Shown here: in pieces, positions 45,218 through 54,727 of the stretch
Layout of the letters: each line of letters begins with the position of its first letter
How positions within the stretch are numbered: position 1 is the stretch's first letter
NCBI RefSeq assembly: GCF_011806425.1
Contig: NZ_JAATOV010000001.1
Coordinates: 806,001-870,000, forward strand
Reading direction: 5' to 3'
Source: Thalassospira lucentensis
Lineage (GTDB): Bacteria > Pseudomonadota > Alphaproteobacteria > Rhodospirillales > Thalassospiraceae
Length of the DNA: 64,000 nt
Notes under the pieces: generated by a model
What the model was told of the DNA's origin: nothing
Seen by the model: only the letters and a program-made list of their open reading frames with translations
Databases searched by the model: none
Position numbers and translations under genes: made by a program

Positions 45218-46278
45218 TTTTCCTGCCTCTTTCGGGAAAATATCACCAAGAACAGCATCGGAATGCCCGCAACAGCGGTAATAATCCCAACCGGTATCAC
45301 GCCCCCGACTGAGATCATTTTGCCAAAAACAGACGCACTGATCAGGATCGTTGCGCCGATTAAGCCCGCCAACGGGATCGAATAGCGATGATCTTCACCC
45401 ACCAATGCCTTTGCCACATGCGGTGCGACCAACCCGACAAAGCCGATGGTGCCGACAAAACTGACCGCAGCAGCGGTCAATAAGGCGACAATGATGAAAC
45501 TTCGGCGTCGCAGATTGGCAACGTCAATACCAAGGCTTGCGGCATTTGCATCACCAAGACGCAACACGGTCAGACGCCACGAATCCCGCATCACCAAAGG
45601 CATACAAAACAGGGCCACCGCGCCGGTGACCATGACGCTTGTCCAGTTGGCCTTTAACAAACTGCCAAATAGCCAAAAGACGATCTGTTGCAGGACTTCC
45701 GGGGATGCCAAATATTGCAGCAATGATTGCAAGGACTGGAACAAAAACAGCACGCCAATCCCGCATAAAACAAGGATTTCCGGACTTTCCCCAAGGGCAC
45801 GCACCATCAGATAAACAATCAAACACGCCAAAAGCGTCATCGCAAAAGCAACGATGGGTGTAACCAGATATTCCGGAACCGGAAGCGATGCGCCAAACAT
45901 AATAGACAGCGCCGCACCAAACCCGGCGGCGGCCGAAAAACCAAGTGTGAACGGACTTGCAAGCGGGTTGTCCAAAATCGTTTGCATCTGCAGACCGGCA
46001 ACACCAAGGCAAATGCCCACAATCACGCCCATCATGCTTTGGGGCATGCGCAAGTACCAAATGATGGTTGCCGACGCCCGATCCGGGCCCGAAGGCCCCG
46101 CCAAAAGGGCATTTATCACATCAGAAAGCGGCATTCCGGACGGACCGGTTGCCATATCAACAACAAAGAACCATCCCAAGACCAGAAGCGCACCGACCAT
46201 CGCCAGTGCCCGCCTGACGGCCATACGCCGATACCCGGCAGCGTGCCGGGTATCGGTGACCGAAAATGATGAACTCAT
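45214..46278 (-). CDS. iron-complex-type ABC transporter, permease
   Basis: A 354-residue permease with about ten hydrophobic helices of the FecCD/BtuC family. Markers include MPQSMMGVIVGICLGVAGLQMQ, NPLASPFTLGFSAAAGFGAAL and the C-terminal FVGTIGFVGLVAPHVAKALVGEDHR, the coupling-helix region for the ATPase. ATG 46278 is chosen because it overlaps the binding-protein stop as ATGA; the frame stays open further upstream within that gene. Confidence 0.93.
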   Translation of the reverse strand: MSSSFSVTDTRHAAGYRRMAVRRALAMVGALLVLGWFFVVDMATGPSGMPLSDVINALLAGPSGPDRASATIIWYLRMPQSMMGVIVGICLGVAGLQMQTILDNPLASPFTLGFSAAAGFGAALSIMFGASLPVPEYLVTPIVAFAMTLLACLIVYLMVRALGESPEILVLCGIGVLFLFQSLQSLLQYLASPEVLQQIVFWLFGSLLKANWTSVMVTGAVALFCMPLVMRDSWRLTVLRLGDANAASLGIDVANLRRRSFIIVALLTAAAVSFVGTIGFVGLVAPHVAKALVGEDHRYSIPLAGLIGATILISASVFGKMISVGGVIPVGIITAVAGIPMLFLVIFSRKRQEK

Positions 46279-47381
46279 TGTCCAACAGGCTGATACTTCA
46301 TGCCAAAGACACCGTTTGGTGTGATCGGCAGCCAATCGGCATAGAATTTCTGAAGTTCTTTGTCCGGATGAACGTCAGAAAATTCCGATGGGTACAGGGC
46401 CTTGGCGATTTGAAGCATATAGACGAAATCTGAAAGCGTGCGCGCACCGCCATGGTACAGGCCATAAACCTCGCCATTTTTGACCGCTGGCAGATCAGAC
46501 CAGCCAACACGGTTCAAATACGCCGCCATGCGTTCGTTCACCACCTGTGGGTCGGCACCAAACCCAATCGGCACCGCACCCGGGGAATTTACCCATTCCG
46601 ACCCGGCCAAAAAGATGACATCTGGTTTGCTTGCCAGCACATATTCAGGGCTAAGCGGACCCCAGGCTTCGATCTGGCCATTTGCGATGTTTTCACCACC
46701 CAGCAGGTCAATCAAACCGCCCCACATGCCATTTGCATAGCTATTGCCGACTTCTGAAGGACCTTTTTTCGCCAGTTCGACATAAACCTTCTTTTTCGGC
46801 TCTGTCGCGGCCTCGACACGTTTGAGGGTGTCTTCAAAATAGGTTTGATACAGGGTCGCAAGCTTTTCTGCGCGGTCTTCTGCGCCCATGGCCTTGCCGA
46901 TTGCGCGGGTTGAGCGCAAGTGACGCTCAAGCGTTTGGGCGTTGTAATCAATGACCAAAACCGGAATCCCGGCCTGTTCAAGCTGTTCTACATTTTTGCC
47001 CAAAGAACGGAACTGCCACGCGGCAAGGATCGCAAGATCAGGATGGGTGGCAATCGCCGTTTCAATCGAGAACGTGCCGCCTTCGGTATCGCCAACATCG
47101 ACCAGCTTATCAATTTCCGGGATTTGCTGCACATAGGCGGCATATTGATTGGGGCGCCAGCCCTTCCACACCGGGCGGGAAATGGCAACAACCCGGTCCA
47201 TCGCGTTCTCGCCGACAATGGCCATGAAATCTTCGAAGTTAAAACCAAGCAAAACATTCTCTGCCGGTTTTTCCAGGGTGATCTGACGGCCTTCAACGTC
47301 TGTAATTTGAATTTCGGCCTGTGCCTGGGTCGCGCCGAACAAGGCAACAACGCCAACGGCGATTTTTGCAAAAATCTTCAT
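46275..47381 (-). CDS. iron-complex-type ABC transporter, periplasmic binding protein
   Basis: A 368-residue protein with a signal peptide (MKIFAKIAVGVVALFGATQAQA, cleaved after AQA) and a periplasmic binding fold of the TroA/FecB/BtuF class: DVEGRQITLEKPAENVLLGF at the front, HPDLAILAAWQFRSL in lobe 1 and a long backbone helix before the C-lobe. It should capture a chelated metal or cofactor and pass it to the permease. The ligand is not evident. ATG 47381 is chosen because it starts the signal peptide; the frame is open well upstream through a hairpin-forming leader. Confidence 0.9.
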   Translation of the reverse strand: MKIFAKIAVGVVALFGATQAQAEIQITDVEGRQITLEKPAENVLLGFNFEDFMAIVGENAMDRVVAISRPVWKGWRPNQYAAYVQQIPEIDKLVDVGDTEGGTFSIETAIATHPDLAILAAWQFRSLGKNVEQLEQAGIPVLVIDYNAQTLERHLRSTRAIGKAMGAEDRAEKLATLYQTYFEDTLKRVEAATEPKKKVYVELAKKGPSEVGNSYANGMWGGLIDLLGGENIANGQIEAWGPLSPEYVLASKPDVIFLAGSEWVNSPGAVPIGFGADPQVVNERMAAYLNRVGWSDLPAVKNGEVYGLYHGGARTLSDFVYMLQIAKALYPSEFSDVHPDKELQKFYADWLPITPNGVFGMKYQPVGQ

Positions 47382-47403
47382 CTGTCTTTTCCAAGAAATA
47401 AGG

Positions 47404-47487
47404 GTCTTCGTGCTGGTCACGATTAACGTTATCGCCGCGTCCCCTGTGCAATCGGCAGCATGGGACGAGGATCGGCGTAACGAAGAC
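47404..47487 (-). promoter_or_regulatory. long stacked hairpin in the ABC transporter leader
   Basis: Three nested helices: GTCTTCG (47404-47410) with CGAAGAC (47481-47487); GTTATCGCCG with CGGCGTAAC; and CGTCCC with GGGACG (47462-47467). The element ends 23 nt before the binding-protein start. It could be a regulatory RNA structure or a terminator-like attenuator; it matches no riboswitch class I know. Confidence 0.5.
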
Positions 47488-47529
47488 GCGAACCTGCGTT
47501 TGAAAATCATGTGATCGCGGTAAAAACGA

Positions 47530-47964
47530 TCAGATGAAGACCAACGGCGGCGCACGGGGCGACGCATTCTGGAAAACCGGAATCGGGCGGAAAATCGCCG
47601 ATTTTACCTGCAGATAAGAAATGCGCGAATACGCTTCACGGACCTTTACAATGGGACCGGGCAACGGCATCAGCGTCGATGTAAAAATACGACACGCAGG
47701 ACAGTCTTTGGACCGTGGTGATGGGGCGTCCTGATCGGTGTTGGCCGTGCCAAGCGCCGAACAGATATAGGGCGTTGAGCCATCAGGAAGGGCGAACTGT
47801 TGCAAATTCAACGCCTTAAACGGTGTTGAGCTTGCAGAATTTAAAGTCAGTGACGCATTGCCTTGGGGAAATACATGCCCAAAACCCACAGAAACAAGTG
47901 CCAGCATGCACAGAACACGCAAGACCTTGTTAAATGCAGCGCAAAAGTGCTTTGGCGTTAACAC
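47530..47964 (-). CDS. DUF2946-like exported protein
   Basis: A 144-residue protein with an N-terminal hydrophobic segment (about 13-32) as signal or anchor. DUF2946 features are the CPACRI motif near residue 90 and the C-terminal proline-rich ASPRAPPLVFI. The family is usually found next to TonB receptors or metal-uptake genes and is thought to be linked to copper or iron handling; its role is unproved. It starts with GTG 47964. It lies upstream of the ABC importer with 148 bp between, including the hairpin leader, so a shared metal function is an inference. Confidence 0.7.
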   Translation of the reverse strand: MLTPKHFCAAFNKVLRVLCMLALVSVGFGHVFPQGNASLTLNSASSTPFKALNLQQFALPDGSTPYICSALGTANTDQDAPSPRSKDCPACRIFTSTLMPLPGPIVKVREAYSRISYLQVKSAIFRPIPVFQNASPRAPPLVFI

Positions 47965-48266
47965 GACTTAACTCAGTTCGAGAAATTTGATGGTTACGGT
48001 TACCGGAACCATACACGCGACGTGATGATTTATCTCAATTTTTATTCGGAATATCGCCTAATTTCAGCACGATAAAAACCATAAGTATAATCGTTTTGTT
48101 TCCGAAATATAATATTTAACTAAATTTACCGATAAACAGCCCGTCCCCCTTGTGTTTGGCCCCCTGATCGTTACCCTTAATAGTAAGTCGGGTAAAAAAC
48201 GACGGTGCGTCGCATCGTCTTACAAGAAACTCCCGCACTGAAAACGCCAAGATTAGGACGAAAAAC
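47965..48266. other. AT-rich divergent promoter interval
   Basis: About 300 bp, with the stretch 48020-48125 clearly more AT-rich than the genes around it. It should contain the promoters of the DUF2946 gene and of the divergent thioredoxin-domain gene. I see no clear Fur-type palindrome. Confidence 0.5.
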
Positions 48267-50306
48267 ATGGACATGGCCCGCAACAACCTTGGATCGGAAA
48301 CGAGCCCCTATCTGCGCCAGCACGAAGATAATCCCGTGCATTGGCAGCCCTGGAGCGACGAGGTCTTGGCCGCAGCCAAGGCCGCCAACAAGCCGATCCT
48401 GTTGTCTGTTGGCTATGCCGCCTGTCACTGGTGCCATGTCATGGCCCATGAAAGCTTTGAAGATCCGGAAATTGCCCATTTGATGAACGATCTGTTCGTT
48501 AATATCAAACTCGACCGCGAAGAACGCCCGGATCTTGATGCGCTGCATCAAAATGCGTTGGCCCTGCTTGGCCAACAGGGCGGCTGGCCGCTGACGATGT
48601 TTTTAACCCCGGATGGCGAGCCGTTCTGGGGCGGGACGTATTTTCCTAAAACCGCGCGCTATGGCCGGCCGGGATTTGATCAGGTGCTTAAGGCCATGGC
48701 CAATGTCTATGCCGAAAAGCCCGAAGATGTCCGCCAAAACGTCACCCAGATTTCCCAAGCGCTTCAAAAACTAAACAGCGGGTCCAATGGTGACATCCCC
48801 AGCTTGGAGATGATTGATCGCTGTGGGCATGGCTGTTTGCAGATCATGGATGGCAAAAATGGCGGGACGTCGGGCGCGCCCAAATTCCCGCAGCCAAGTT
48901 TATTGTCCCTGATTTGGCGGACATCGGTGCGCAGCGGCGACGAAGAACTGCAACGCATCGTCAAACACAGCCTTGATCGCATGTGCCAAGGCGGCATTTA
49001 TGACCATCTTGGTGGCGGCTTTGCCCGCTATGCGGTCGATGATCAGTGGCTGGTGCCGCATTTTGAAAAGATGCTCTATGACAATGCGCAGCTGATTGAT
49101 CTTTTGTGCGATGTCTGGCGGGTCGATGCCAATCCGCTTTATGCCAAGCGCGTGGAAGAAACCATCACCTGGATCTTGCGCGAAATGCGCATAACCGGCG
49201 GCGCCTTTACCGCCAGCCTGGATGCCGACAGCGAAGGTGTTGAAGGCAAGTTTTATGTCTGGTCGGATGCCGAAATTGACCAGATTCTGGGCGATGACGC
49301 CGCATTGTTCAAAAAGTTTTATGACGTGTCAAAAGACGGCAATTGGGAAGGCAATAATATCCTCAATCGCACGCAGTCTGGCTTGACCCTTTCGGATGAT
49401 GCGACCGAGGAAAAACTGGCGAAACTGCGTCAAATCCTTTTGACCGAGCGGGCCAAACGTATCCGTCCGGGCTGGGATGACAAGGCGCTGACCGATTGGA
49501 ACGCCATGACCATCGCCGCCCTTGCCGAAGCGGCCATGACGTTTAAGCGCGCCGATTGGCTTGATTATGCCAAGCTTGCCTATAACTTCGTCACCAGCAC
49601 GCTGATGAACGGCGACCGGTTCTTGCACAGTTACCGCGACGGCAAATCCCAACATGCCGGCATGTTAGAAGATTACGCCCATATGATCCGCGCGGCGCTT
49701 CGTTTGTTTGAATGCTTTGGCGAGGATACCTATCTGCGCGAAGCCATTGCGTGGTCCGACACGGTCGAAGCCCTGTTTGCCGATGCCAAGGGTGGTTATT
49801 TCCAATCGGCATCGGATGCCAAGGACCTGATCATCCGCCAGAAACCGCATATGGATAATGCGGTGCCGTCGGGCAATGCGATCATGGCGCAAAACTTGGC
49901 CAAGCTTTATGCCCTGACCGGGGATAGCACCTATCGCGATCGGGCCGAAATTACCCTGTCGGCCTTTGGCGGGCAGCTTACGCAACAATTTCCCAATATG
50001 CCGGGATTGTTACTGGCCGCCGAAATGCTGCAAAACCCGGTACAGATTGTTTTGATCGCCAAGGATCGCAGCCAAACCTATATGGATATGCGCCGGGCCA
50101 TCTTTGGCACCTATTTGCCAAACCGCGCGATTACCATTCTGGGCGACAATGAAACCCTGCCCGATGGTCATCCAGCGCAAGGCAAAACCGCAATTGATGG
50201 CAAGGAAACCGCCTATGTCTGTCAGGGGCCGGTTTGCTCCGCCCCGGTAACCAGTGTCGATGCGCTGACCAAATTGCTTGCCGATTTGCCGTCCAAGGCG
50301 GCATAA
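48267..50306 (+). CDS. thioredoxin-domain protein, YyaL/DUF255 family
   Basis: A 679-residue protein. It begins with NLGSETSPYLRQHEDNPVHW and SVGYAACHWCHVMAHESFED, the signature of DUF255 thioredoxin-like domains (CxxC-like CHWC), followed by a large alpha/alpha-barrel (six-hairpin glycosidase-like) region including GGIYDHLGGGFARYAVDDQW. Homologues in animals (spermatogenesis-associated 20) and bacteria have unknown function. Length is normal for the family. It sits alone on the plus strand; ogt follows about 170 bp downstream. Confidence 0.93.
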   Translation: MDMARNNLGSETSPYLRQHEDNPVHWQPWSDEVLAAAKAANKPILLSVGYAACHWCHVMAHESFEDPEIAHLMNDLFVNIKLDREERPDLDALHQNALALLGQQGGWPLTMFLTPDGEPFWGGTYFPKTARYGRPGFDQVLKAMANVYAEKPEDVRQNVTQISQALQKLNSGSNGDIPSLEMIDRCGHGCLQIMDGKNGGTSGAPKFPQPSLLSLIWRTSVRSGDEELQRIVKHSLDRMCQGGIYDHLGGGFARYAVDDQWLVPHFEKMLYDNAQLIDLLCDVWRVDANPLYAKRVEETITWILREMRITGGAFTASLDADSEGVEGKFYVWSDAEIDQILGDDAALFKKFYDVSKDGNWEGNNILNRTQSGLTLSDDATEEKLAKLRQILLTERAKRIRPGWDDKALTDWNAMTIAALAEAAMTFKRADWLDYAKLAYNFVTSTLMNGDRFLHSYRDGKSQHAGMLEDYAHMIRAALRLFECFGEDTYLREAIAWSDTVEALFADAKGGYFQSASDAKDLIIRQKPHMDNAVPSGNAIMAQNLAKLYALTGDSTYRDRAEITLSAFGGQLTQQFPNMPGLLLAAEMLQNPVQIVLIAKDRSQTYMDMRRAIFGTYLPNRAITILGDNETLPDGHPAQGKTAIDGKETAYVCQGPVCSAPVTSVDALTKLLADLPSKAA

Positions 50307-50474
50307 GGGCGCAACACGCGGCTTAACGGGTCAAGTAGGGACGCAGCAGAACCAAAAACCGCAACTGCGGACTGTGGCGTTCCTTGTGAACCGGGCGTCG
50401 TTTCTATTTCGCAACGACCAAATTGCCGCCCCGACCCGGGTTTAAAACACCCGCTTTGAACAGGATGACACGCC

Positions 50475-50963
50475 ATGCCCCAGATTTCGATCAACAGTCC
50501 CGTTGGTGCGCTGACACTTTTTGAATTTGACGACAAAATCGTCGCGCTGGAATGGGGCTATGTCGAGGACATGGAAACAAGCCCGGTCTTGGAAGAAGCC
50601 AAAAAGCAGCTTGCCGATTATTTTGCTGGCAAACGCAGCGATTTTGACCTGCCGCTTGATGCCGAGGGCACCGACTTCCAAAAGGCGGTCTGGGATGCCA
50701 TGCGCAAAATCCCGGCGGGTACAACCGCGACCTATAAAGAACTGGCCGAAGCCGCCGGATCGCCCAAGGCGTTTCAGTCGGTTGGCACGGCGTGCGGCGA
50801 TAACCCGATCCCGATCATCATTCCGTGTCACCGGGTGGTCGCATCGGGCGACAAACCGGGGGGCTATTCCGGCGATGGCGGCCTTGAAACCAAACGCATG
50901 CTGCTTAAGATCGAAGGGGTGGATCTGCCCCTTGAGAGCGATCAGGGCGATTTACCCTTATAA
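50475..50963 (+). CDS. ogt: methylated-DNA-[protein]-cysteine S-methyltransferase
   Basis: A 162-residue suicide DNA-repair protein that removes alkyl groups from O6-alkylguanine. The acceptor Cys118 is in the diagnostic IPCHRVV, preceded by the recognition helix region FQKAVWDAMRKIPAGTTATYKELA and QSVGTACGDNP. This is the Ogt-type single-domain form without the Ada DNA-binding module. It converges on the VOC gene with no bases between the two stops. Confidence 0.94.
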   Translation: MPQISINSPVGALTLFEFDDKIVALEWGYVEDMETSPVLEEAKKQLADYFAGKRSDFDLPLDAEGTDFQKAVWDAMRKIPAGTTATYKELAEAAGSPKAFQSVGTACGDNPIPIIIPCHRVVASGDKPGGYSGDGGLETKRMLLKIEGVDLPLESDQGDLPL

Positions 50964-51368
50964 TCACTCCGTTACACCGGATGCGTAGCAAACAGCCTGT
51001 AATTTGTTGCCATCCGGGTCGCGCACATAGGCGGCGTAATAATTCGGCCCGTAATGGTCGCGCAGGCCCGGTTTTCCTTCGTCCATGCCCCCGTTTTTCA
51101 GGGCCAATGCATGAAAATCATCGACCTGACCCCGCGTGTCGGCACAAAAGGCGACATGCGTGCCGTTTCCCCATGTCGCCGGGCGGCCATCCTCGGGCGT
51201 GTAGATATAGATCGTTGGCATTTCGCCGTTGCGGTCATAGGCCAGCGGCTTTTCCGGCGGCTTTGGCAACCGCGCAAAGCCAATTGCGCCAAGTACCGCA
51301 TCATAAAAGGCCGCTGAGCGGGCCTTATCATTGGTGCCAAACGTAATGTGACTGATGATCGGCATCAT
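50964..51368 (-). CDS. VOC (glyoxalase/bleomycin-resistance) family protein
   Basis: A 134-residue protein with one vicinal-oxygen-chelate domain: PIISHITFGTNDKARSAAFY at the front and HYGPNYYAAYVRDPDGNKLQAVCYA at the end, in which the conserved metal-side residues are recognisable. Substrate unknown. ATG 51368 is used, with a second ATG immediately after at 51365; the frame is open to 51398 but without support. It is convergent with ogt. Confidence 0.88.
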   Translation of the reverse strand: MMPIISHITFGTNDKARSAAFYDAVLGAIGFARLPKPPEKPLAYDRNGEMPTIYIYTPEDGRPATWGNGTHVAFCADTRGQVDDFHALALKNGGMDEGKPGLRDHYGPNYYAAYVRDPDGNKLQAVCYASGVTE

Positions 51369-51506
51369 ACATTTCCGTGCGTTTCTGTAAGATTGCACAA
51401 CTATCTGGCATATTTGTCAGGCTGTAAATCACCCGATTCTGCCCTACACTGCTGCCATCACAGAAACAGGCGTTTTAAAAAACGCGTATGATCAACGGAG
51501 GTCACA

Positions 51507-52481
51507 ATGACCAAAGCATTCCGATTTTACGAAACCGGTGGCAGCGATGTGTTGCGGTTTGAAGATGTCACCCTTGGCACCCCGGGCGAAGGCGAAGTTT
51601 TGCTGCGTCAAAAGGCGGTTGGCCTGAACTATATCGATATTTATTTCCGGTCTGGCGTCTATCCCGCCCCATCCTATCCCGCCGGACTTGGTCTTGAGGG
51701 CGCTGGCGTGATTGAGGCGGTTGGGGATGGCGTTACCGATCTTTCGGTTGGTGATCGTGTGGCCTATGCCGCGCAACCGCTTGGCGCCTATGCCGAGGCG
51801 CGCATCATGCCGGCCAAGGGATTGGTTAAAATCCCCGATGACATCAGTTTCGAACTGGCGGCAGGCGCGATGCTTCAGGGCATGACCGCCCAGTATCTGT
51901 TGCGTCGGACCTATAAGGTGCAAAAGGGCGACACCATCCTGATCCATGCGGCCGCGGGCGGTGTTGGCCAGATTGTCTGCCAATGGGCCAAACATTTGGG
52001 CGCGACCGTGATTGGAACGGTCGGATCCCCCGAAAAAGCCGAGATCGCCAAAGCAAAGGGCTGCGATTATCCGATTTTGTATCGTGATGACGTGGTTTCC
52101 GAGCGGGTGATGGACATCACCAAGGGCCAAGGCGTTGATGTTGTTTATGATTCGGTCGGCAAAGACACGTTCGATGACTCACTTAAATGCCTCAAACGGC
52201 TTGGCATGATGGTCAGCTTTGGCCAGGCATCAGGCGCGGTTCCGCCCATCGAGATGTCTAAATTGGCACCGGGGGCGTATTTCCTGACCCGACCCAGCAT
52301 TTTCCAATATACCGCCACCCGCGAAGAACTTTTGGCAACGGCGCAGGATTTGTTTGATGTGCTGAAATCCGGTGTCGTCAAAATCGACATTACCGCAACC
52401 TACCCGCTGGCCGATGCGGCCAAGGCACATGATGATCTTGAAGGCCGTAAAACCAACGGATCGATTGTCTTTACAGTGTGA
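51507..52481 (+). CDS. qor: NADPH:quinone oxidoreductase (zeta-crystallin family)
   Basis: A 324-residue zinc-free MDR enzyme that reduces quinones with NADPH. The catalytic-domain segment GLNYIDIYFRSGVYP and the nucleotide-binding HAAAGGVGQIVCQWAKHLGA are typical of Qor. The zinc ligand cysteines of alcohol dehydrogenases are absent, as expected. GGAG precedes ATG 51507 by about 8 nt. It is divergent from the VOC gene and ends at a strong terminator shared with the HD gene. Confidence 0.93.
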   Translation: MTKAFRFYETGGSDVLRFEDVTLGTPGEGEVLLRQKAVGLNYIDIYFRSGVYPAPSYPAGLGLEGAGVIEAVGDGVTDLSVGDRVAYAAQPLGAYAEARIMPAKGLVKIPDDISFELAAGAMLQGMTAQYLLRRTYKVQKGDTILIHAAAGGVGQIVCQWAKHLGATVIGTVGSPEKAEIAKAKGCDYPILYRDDVVSERVMDITKGQGVDVVYDSVGKDTFDDSLKCLKRLGMMVSFGQASGAVPPIEMSKLAPGAYFLTRPSIFQYTATREELLATAQDLFDVLKSGVVKIDITATYPLADAAKAHDDLEGRKTNGSIVFTV

Positions 52482-52523
52482 AAATACAGCACAAGATCAT
52501 ATCTATGATCTTATGTTTTAAAT

Positions 52524-52563
52524 AAAGGCAGAAGCTGGCTTATGCGCCGGCTTCTGCCTTTTG
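52524..52563. terminator. terminator of qor, overlapping the HD gene 3' end
   Basis: Stem AAGGCAGAAGC / GCTTCTGCCTT (11 bp) followed by TTTT. The right arm falls inside the last codons of the convergent HD-domain gene. Confidence 0.85.
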
Positions 52564-53103
52564 CTGTTCTTCTTGTGCGTGGAAGGCCCGAACATCGCGG
52601 GAAATTGCATCAAAGCGATCTGACAGGCTGTCGCTGATCACGCGGCACGGGGCGACAACCGCCTCGGCCCAGCTGACATAGGCCAGAATTTGGTCTTCGT
52701 CCCAGCCAATTGGCGTATCGGTCAGCATCGCACCAACATTGGCGACCTTATCGGCAAGTCGCACCAATTTGGCCCCGTCGGTCAAATCAGGGGCGGTTTC
52801 GATCTGGCGCGCTTTGCGTTCATCACGCGGCAATGCCTTGTCATCACTGACTTCCAAGACGATATCGGCGACCGTATCGTTGAAACAGGCGGCGATTTCA
52901 TCGCGGGTGGCACCGCAATCCTCGATCACGTCATGCAAAACGGCAGCACAGAGAATATCTTCGTCTGTATCGGGTTCGCATTCGACAATCAGGCGCGCAA
53001 CCTCAATCGGGTGGTTGATATAGGGTTCTTCGGCCGGTCCCTTGCGACGCTGATCGCGGTGGGCGCGGGCGGCAAAATCAACAGATTTGAGTAAAAGCTG
53101 CAT
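52540..53103 (-). CDS. HD-domain phosphohydrolase, MESH1-like small alarmone hydrolase
   Basis: A 187-residue protein that is essentially a stand-alone SpoT-type hydrolase domain. The metal-binding motifs are ARAHRDQRRKG, PYINHPIEVARLI, LHDVIEDCGATRDEI and AKLVRLADKVANVGAM. Such small alarmone hydrolases (animal MESH1, bacterial SAH) split (p)ppGpp or, in some cases, NADPH. The ATG at 53103 is chosen; the frame runs on to 53145 without support. It lies upstream of qor's terminator and 360 bp from rho. Confidence 0.85.
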   Translation of the reverse strand: MQLLLKSVDFAARAHRDQRRKGPAEEPYINHPIEVARLIVECEPDTDEDILCAAVLHDVIEDCGATRDEIAACFNDTVADIVLEVSDDKALPRDERKARQIETAPDLTDGAKLVRLADKVANVGAMLTDTPIGWDEDQILAYVSWAEAVVAPCRVISDSLSDRFDAISRDVRAFHAQEEQQKAEAGA

Positions 53104-53286
53104 AAAGCTCGTTACAGTAGTGAATGACGAACGCCAAAGTCCCATGGCTTTTGGCTGGTTTCAAGCATTGATCCCCCTATCACATGGGAAATTGTGCGCC
53201 GACATGCAAACTGTTGCCCTGTCGATCAACCGAAACCCCGCAGTTGCACGATTAAGCGCGAGTTCAGGCCTGTCTTGTTTGGAAAA

Positions 53287-53302
53287 TGTTTCCCGTGAAA
53301 CA
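53287..53302. promoter_or_regulatory. parS: parS-like site 4, one mismatch
   Basis: TGTTTCCCGTGAAACA differs from the perfect parS only at position 7 (C for A). It is in the gap between the HD gene and rho, about 11.7 kb from site 3 and 10.4 kb from oriC. Confidence 0.7.
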
Positions 53303-53402
53303 TTCGGGGGTCGTATGCCGTCAATTCAGTCGCCAATTCAAACAGGCCCGAAAACCGATGCAGGCCGCAAGTTGGATATAACCACCCTGCCCCGCACAGC
53401 AT

Positions 53403-53434
53403 AAAAAACCCCCGGCAATGAATTGCCGAGGGTT
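53403..53434 (-). terminator. terminator of rho
   Basis: AACCC..GGCAAT pairs with ATTGCC..GGGTT, with a T-run following on the minus strand. It is about 30 nt past the rho stop. Confidence 0.85.
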
Positions 53435-53464
53435 TATCAGACGTTTCGATAGATGATCGGCGGA

Positions 53465-54727
53465 TTAGCCGTTCATTGAATCGAAGAAATCGTCGTTGCT
53501 TTTGGTCGTTTTGAGCTTGCCCAAAAGGAATTCCATCGCGTCCTGCGGCCCCATCGGGTTGAGGATACGGCGCAGAACCCACATTTTCGACAGCACGGCC
53601 TTATCGACAAGCAGTTCTTCCTTACGGGTACCCGATTTAAGGATATCAATCGCCGGGAAGATACGTTTGTCAGACAGTTTGCGATCCAGGATAAGCTCGG
53701 AGTTACCGGTCCCTTTGAATTCTTCAAAGATGACCTCGTCCATGCGCGAACCGGTATCGATCAGGGCGGTTGCGATGATGGTCAACGAGCCGCCTTCTTC
53801 GATGTTACGGGCCGCACCAAAGAAGCGTTTTGGACGCTGCAAAGCGTTGGCATCAACACCACCGGTCAGGACCTTGCCCGAGCTTGGCACGACGGTGTTA
53901 TATGCACGCGCCAGACGGGTGATGGAATCAAGCAGGATGACAACATCATGCTTGTGTTCGACCAGACGCTTGGCCTTTTCAAGGACCATTTCGGTCACCT
54001 GAACGTGGCGCTGTGCCGGTTCATCAAAGGTCGAGCTGATGACTTCGCCTTTAACCGAGCGGTCCATATCGGTGACCTCTTCGGGGCGTTCATCGATCAG
54101 AAGAACGATCAAATAAGCTTCCGGGTGGTTTTCTTCGATCGCGTGCGCAATGTTTTGCAGCATCACGGTTTTACCCGTACGCGGCGGTGCCACGATCAGG
54201 GCACGCTGACCTTTACCAAGCGGGGAAACAAGCTCAATCACCCGATTGGTGGTGTCCTTGTTGCCTTCCTGATCGACATTACGCTCCATCTTGAGCGGCT
54301 CGTCAGGATATAGCGGGGTCAGGTTATCGAAATTAACGCGCTGACGCACTTTTTCCGGCGCATCAAAGTTGACCTTGTCGACTTTGAGCAGCGCGAAATA
54401 CCGTTCACCTTCCTTGGGCGAACGGATCTGGCCTTCGACCGTGTCACCGGTACGCAAGCTAAAGCGGCGCACCTGGCTTGGCGAGACGTAAATATCGTCC
54501 GGTCCGGCAAGGTAATTTGCCTCGGGACTACGCAAAAAGCCAAAGCCATCCGGCAGTACTTCAAGAACACCCAGGCCAAAAATGGCGTGGTCGTTCTCGG
54601 CCAACTGTTTGAGAATGGCGAACATCAGCTCCTGCTTACGGAGCGTGCTGGCATTTTCGATTTCAAGCTCATCGGACAGAGCCAGAAGCTCGGTCGGTGA
54701 TTTCTTTTTAAGGTCTTGAAGATGCAT
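53465..54727 (-). CDS. rho: transcription termination factor Rho
   Basis: A 420-residue RNA-dependent ATPase hexamer. N-terminal RNA-binding OB fold ([22 protein letters not shown]), Walker A APPRTGKT at about 180-187, and the primary and secondary RNA-contact loops later ([22 protein letters not shown]). Length is standard. It stands between the mnm/par block and oriC as in other alphaproteobacteria, but here 10 kb of other genes separate it from mnmE. An untranslated interval of 320 bp lies upstream. Confidence 0.98.
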   Translation of the reverse strand: MHLQDLKKKSPTELLALSDELEIENASTLRKQELMFAILKQLAENDHAIFGLGVLEVLPDGFGFLRSPEANYLAGPDDIYVSPSQVRRFSLRTGDTVEGQIRSPKEGERYFALLKVDKVNFDAPEKVRQRVNFDNLTPLYPDEPLKMERNVDQEGNKDTTNRVIELVSPLGKGQRALIVAPPRTGKTVMLQNIAHAIEENHPEAYLIVLLIDERPEEVTDMDRSVKGEVISSTFDEPAQRHVQVTEMVLEKAKRLVEHKHDVVILLDSITRLARAYNTVVPSSGKVLTGGVDANALQRPKRFFGAARNIEEGGSLTIIATALIDTGSRMDEVIFEEFKGTGNSELILDRKLSDKRIFPAIDILKSGTRKEELLVDKAVLSKMWVLRRILNPMGPQDAMEFLLGKLKTTKSNDDFFDSMNG

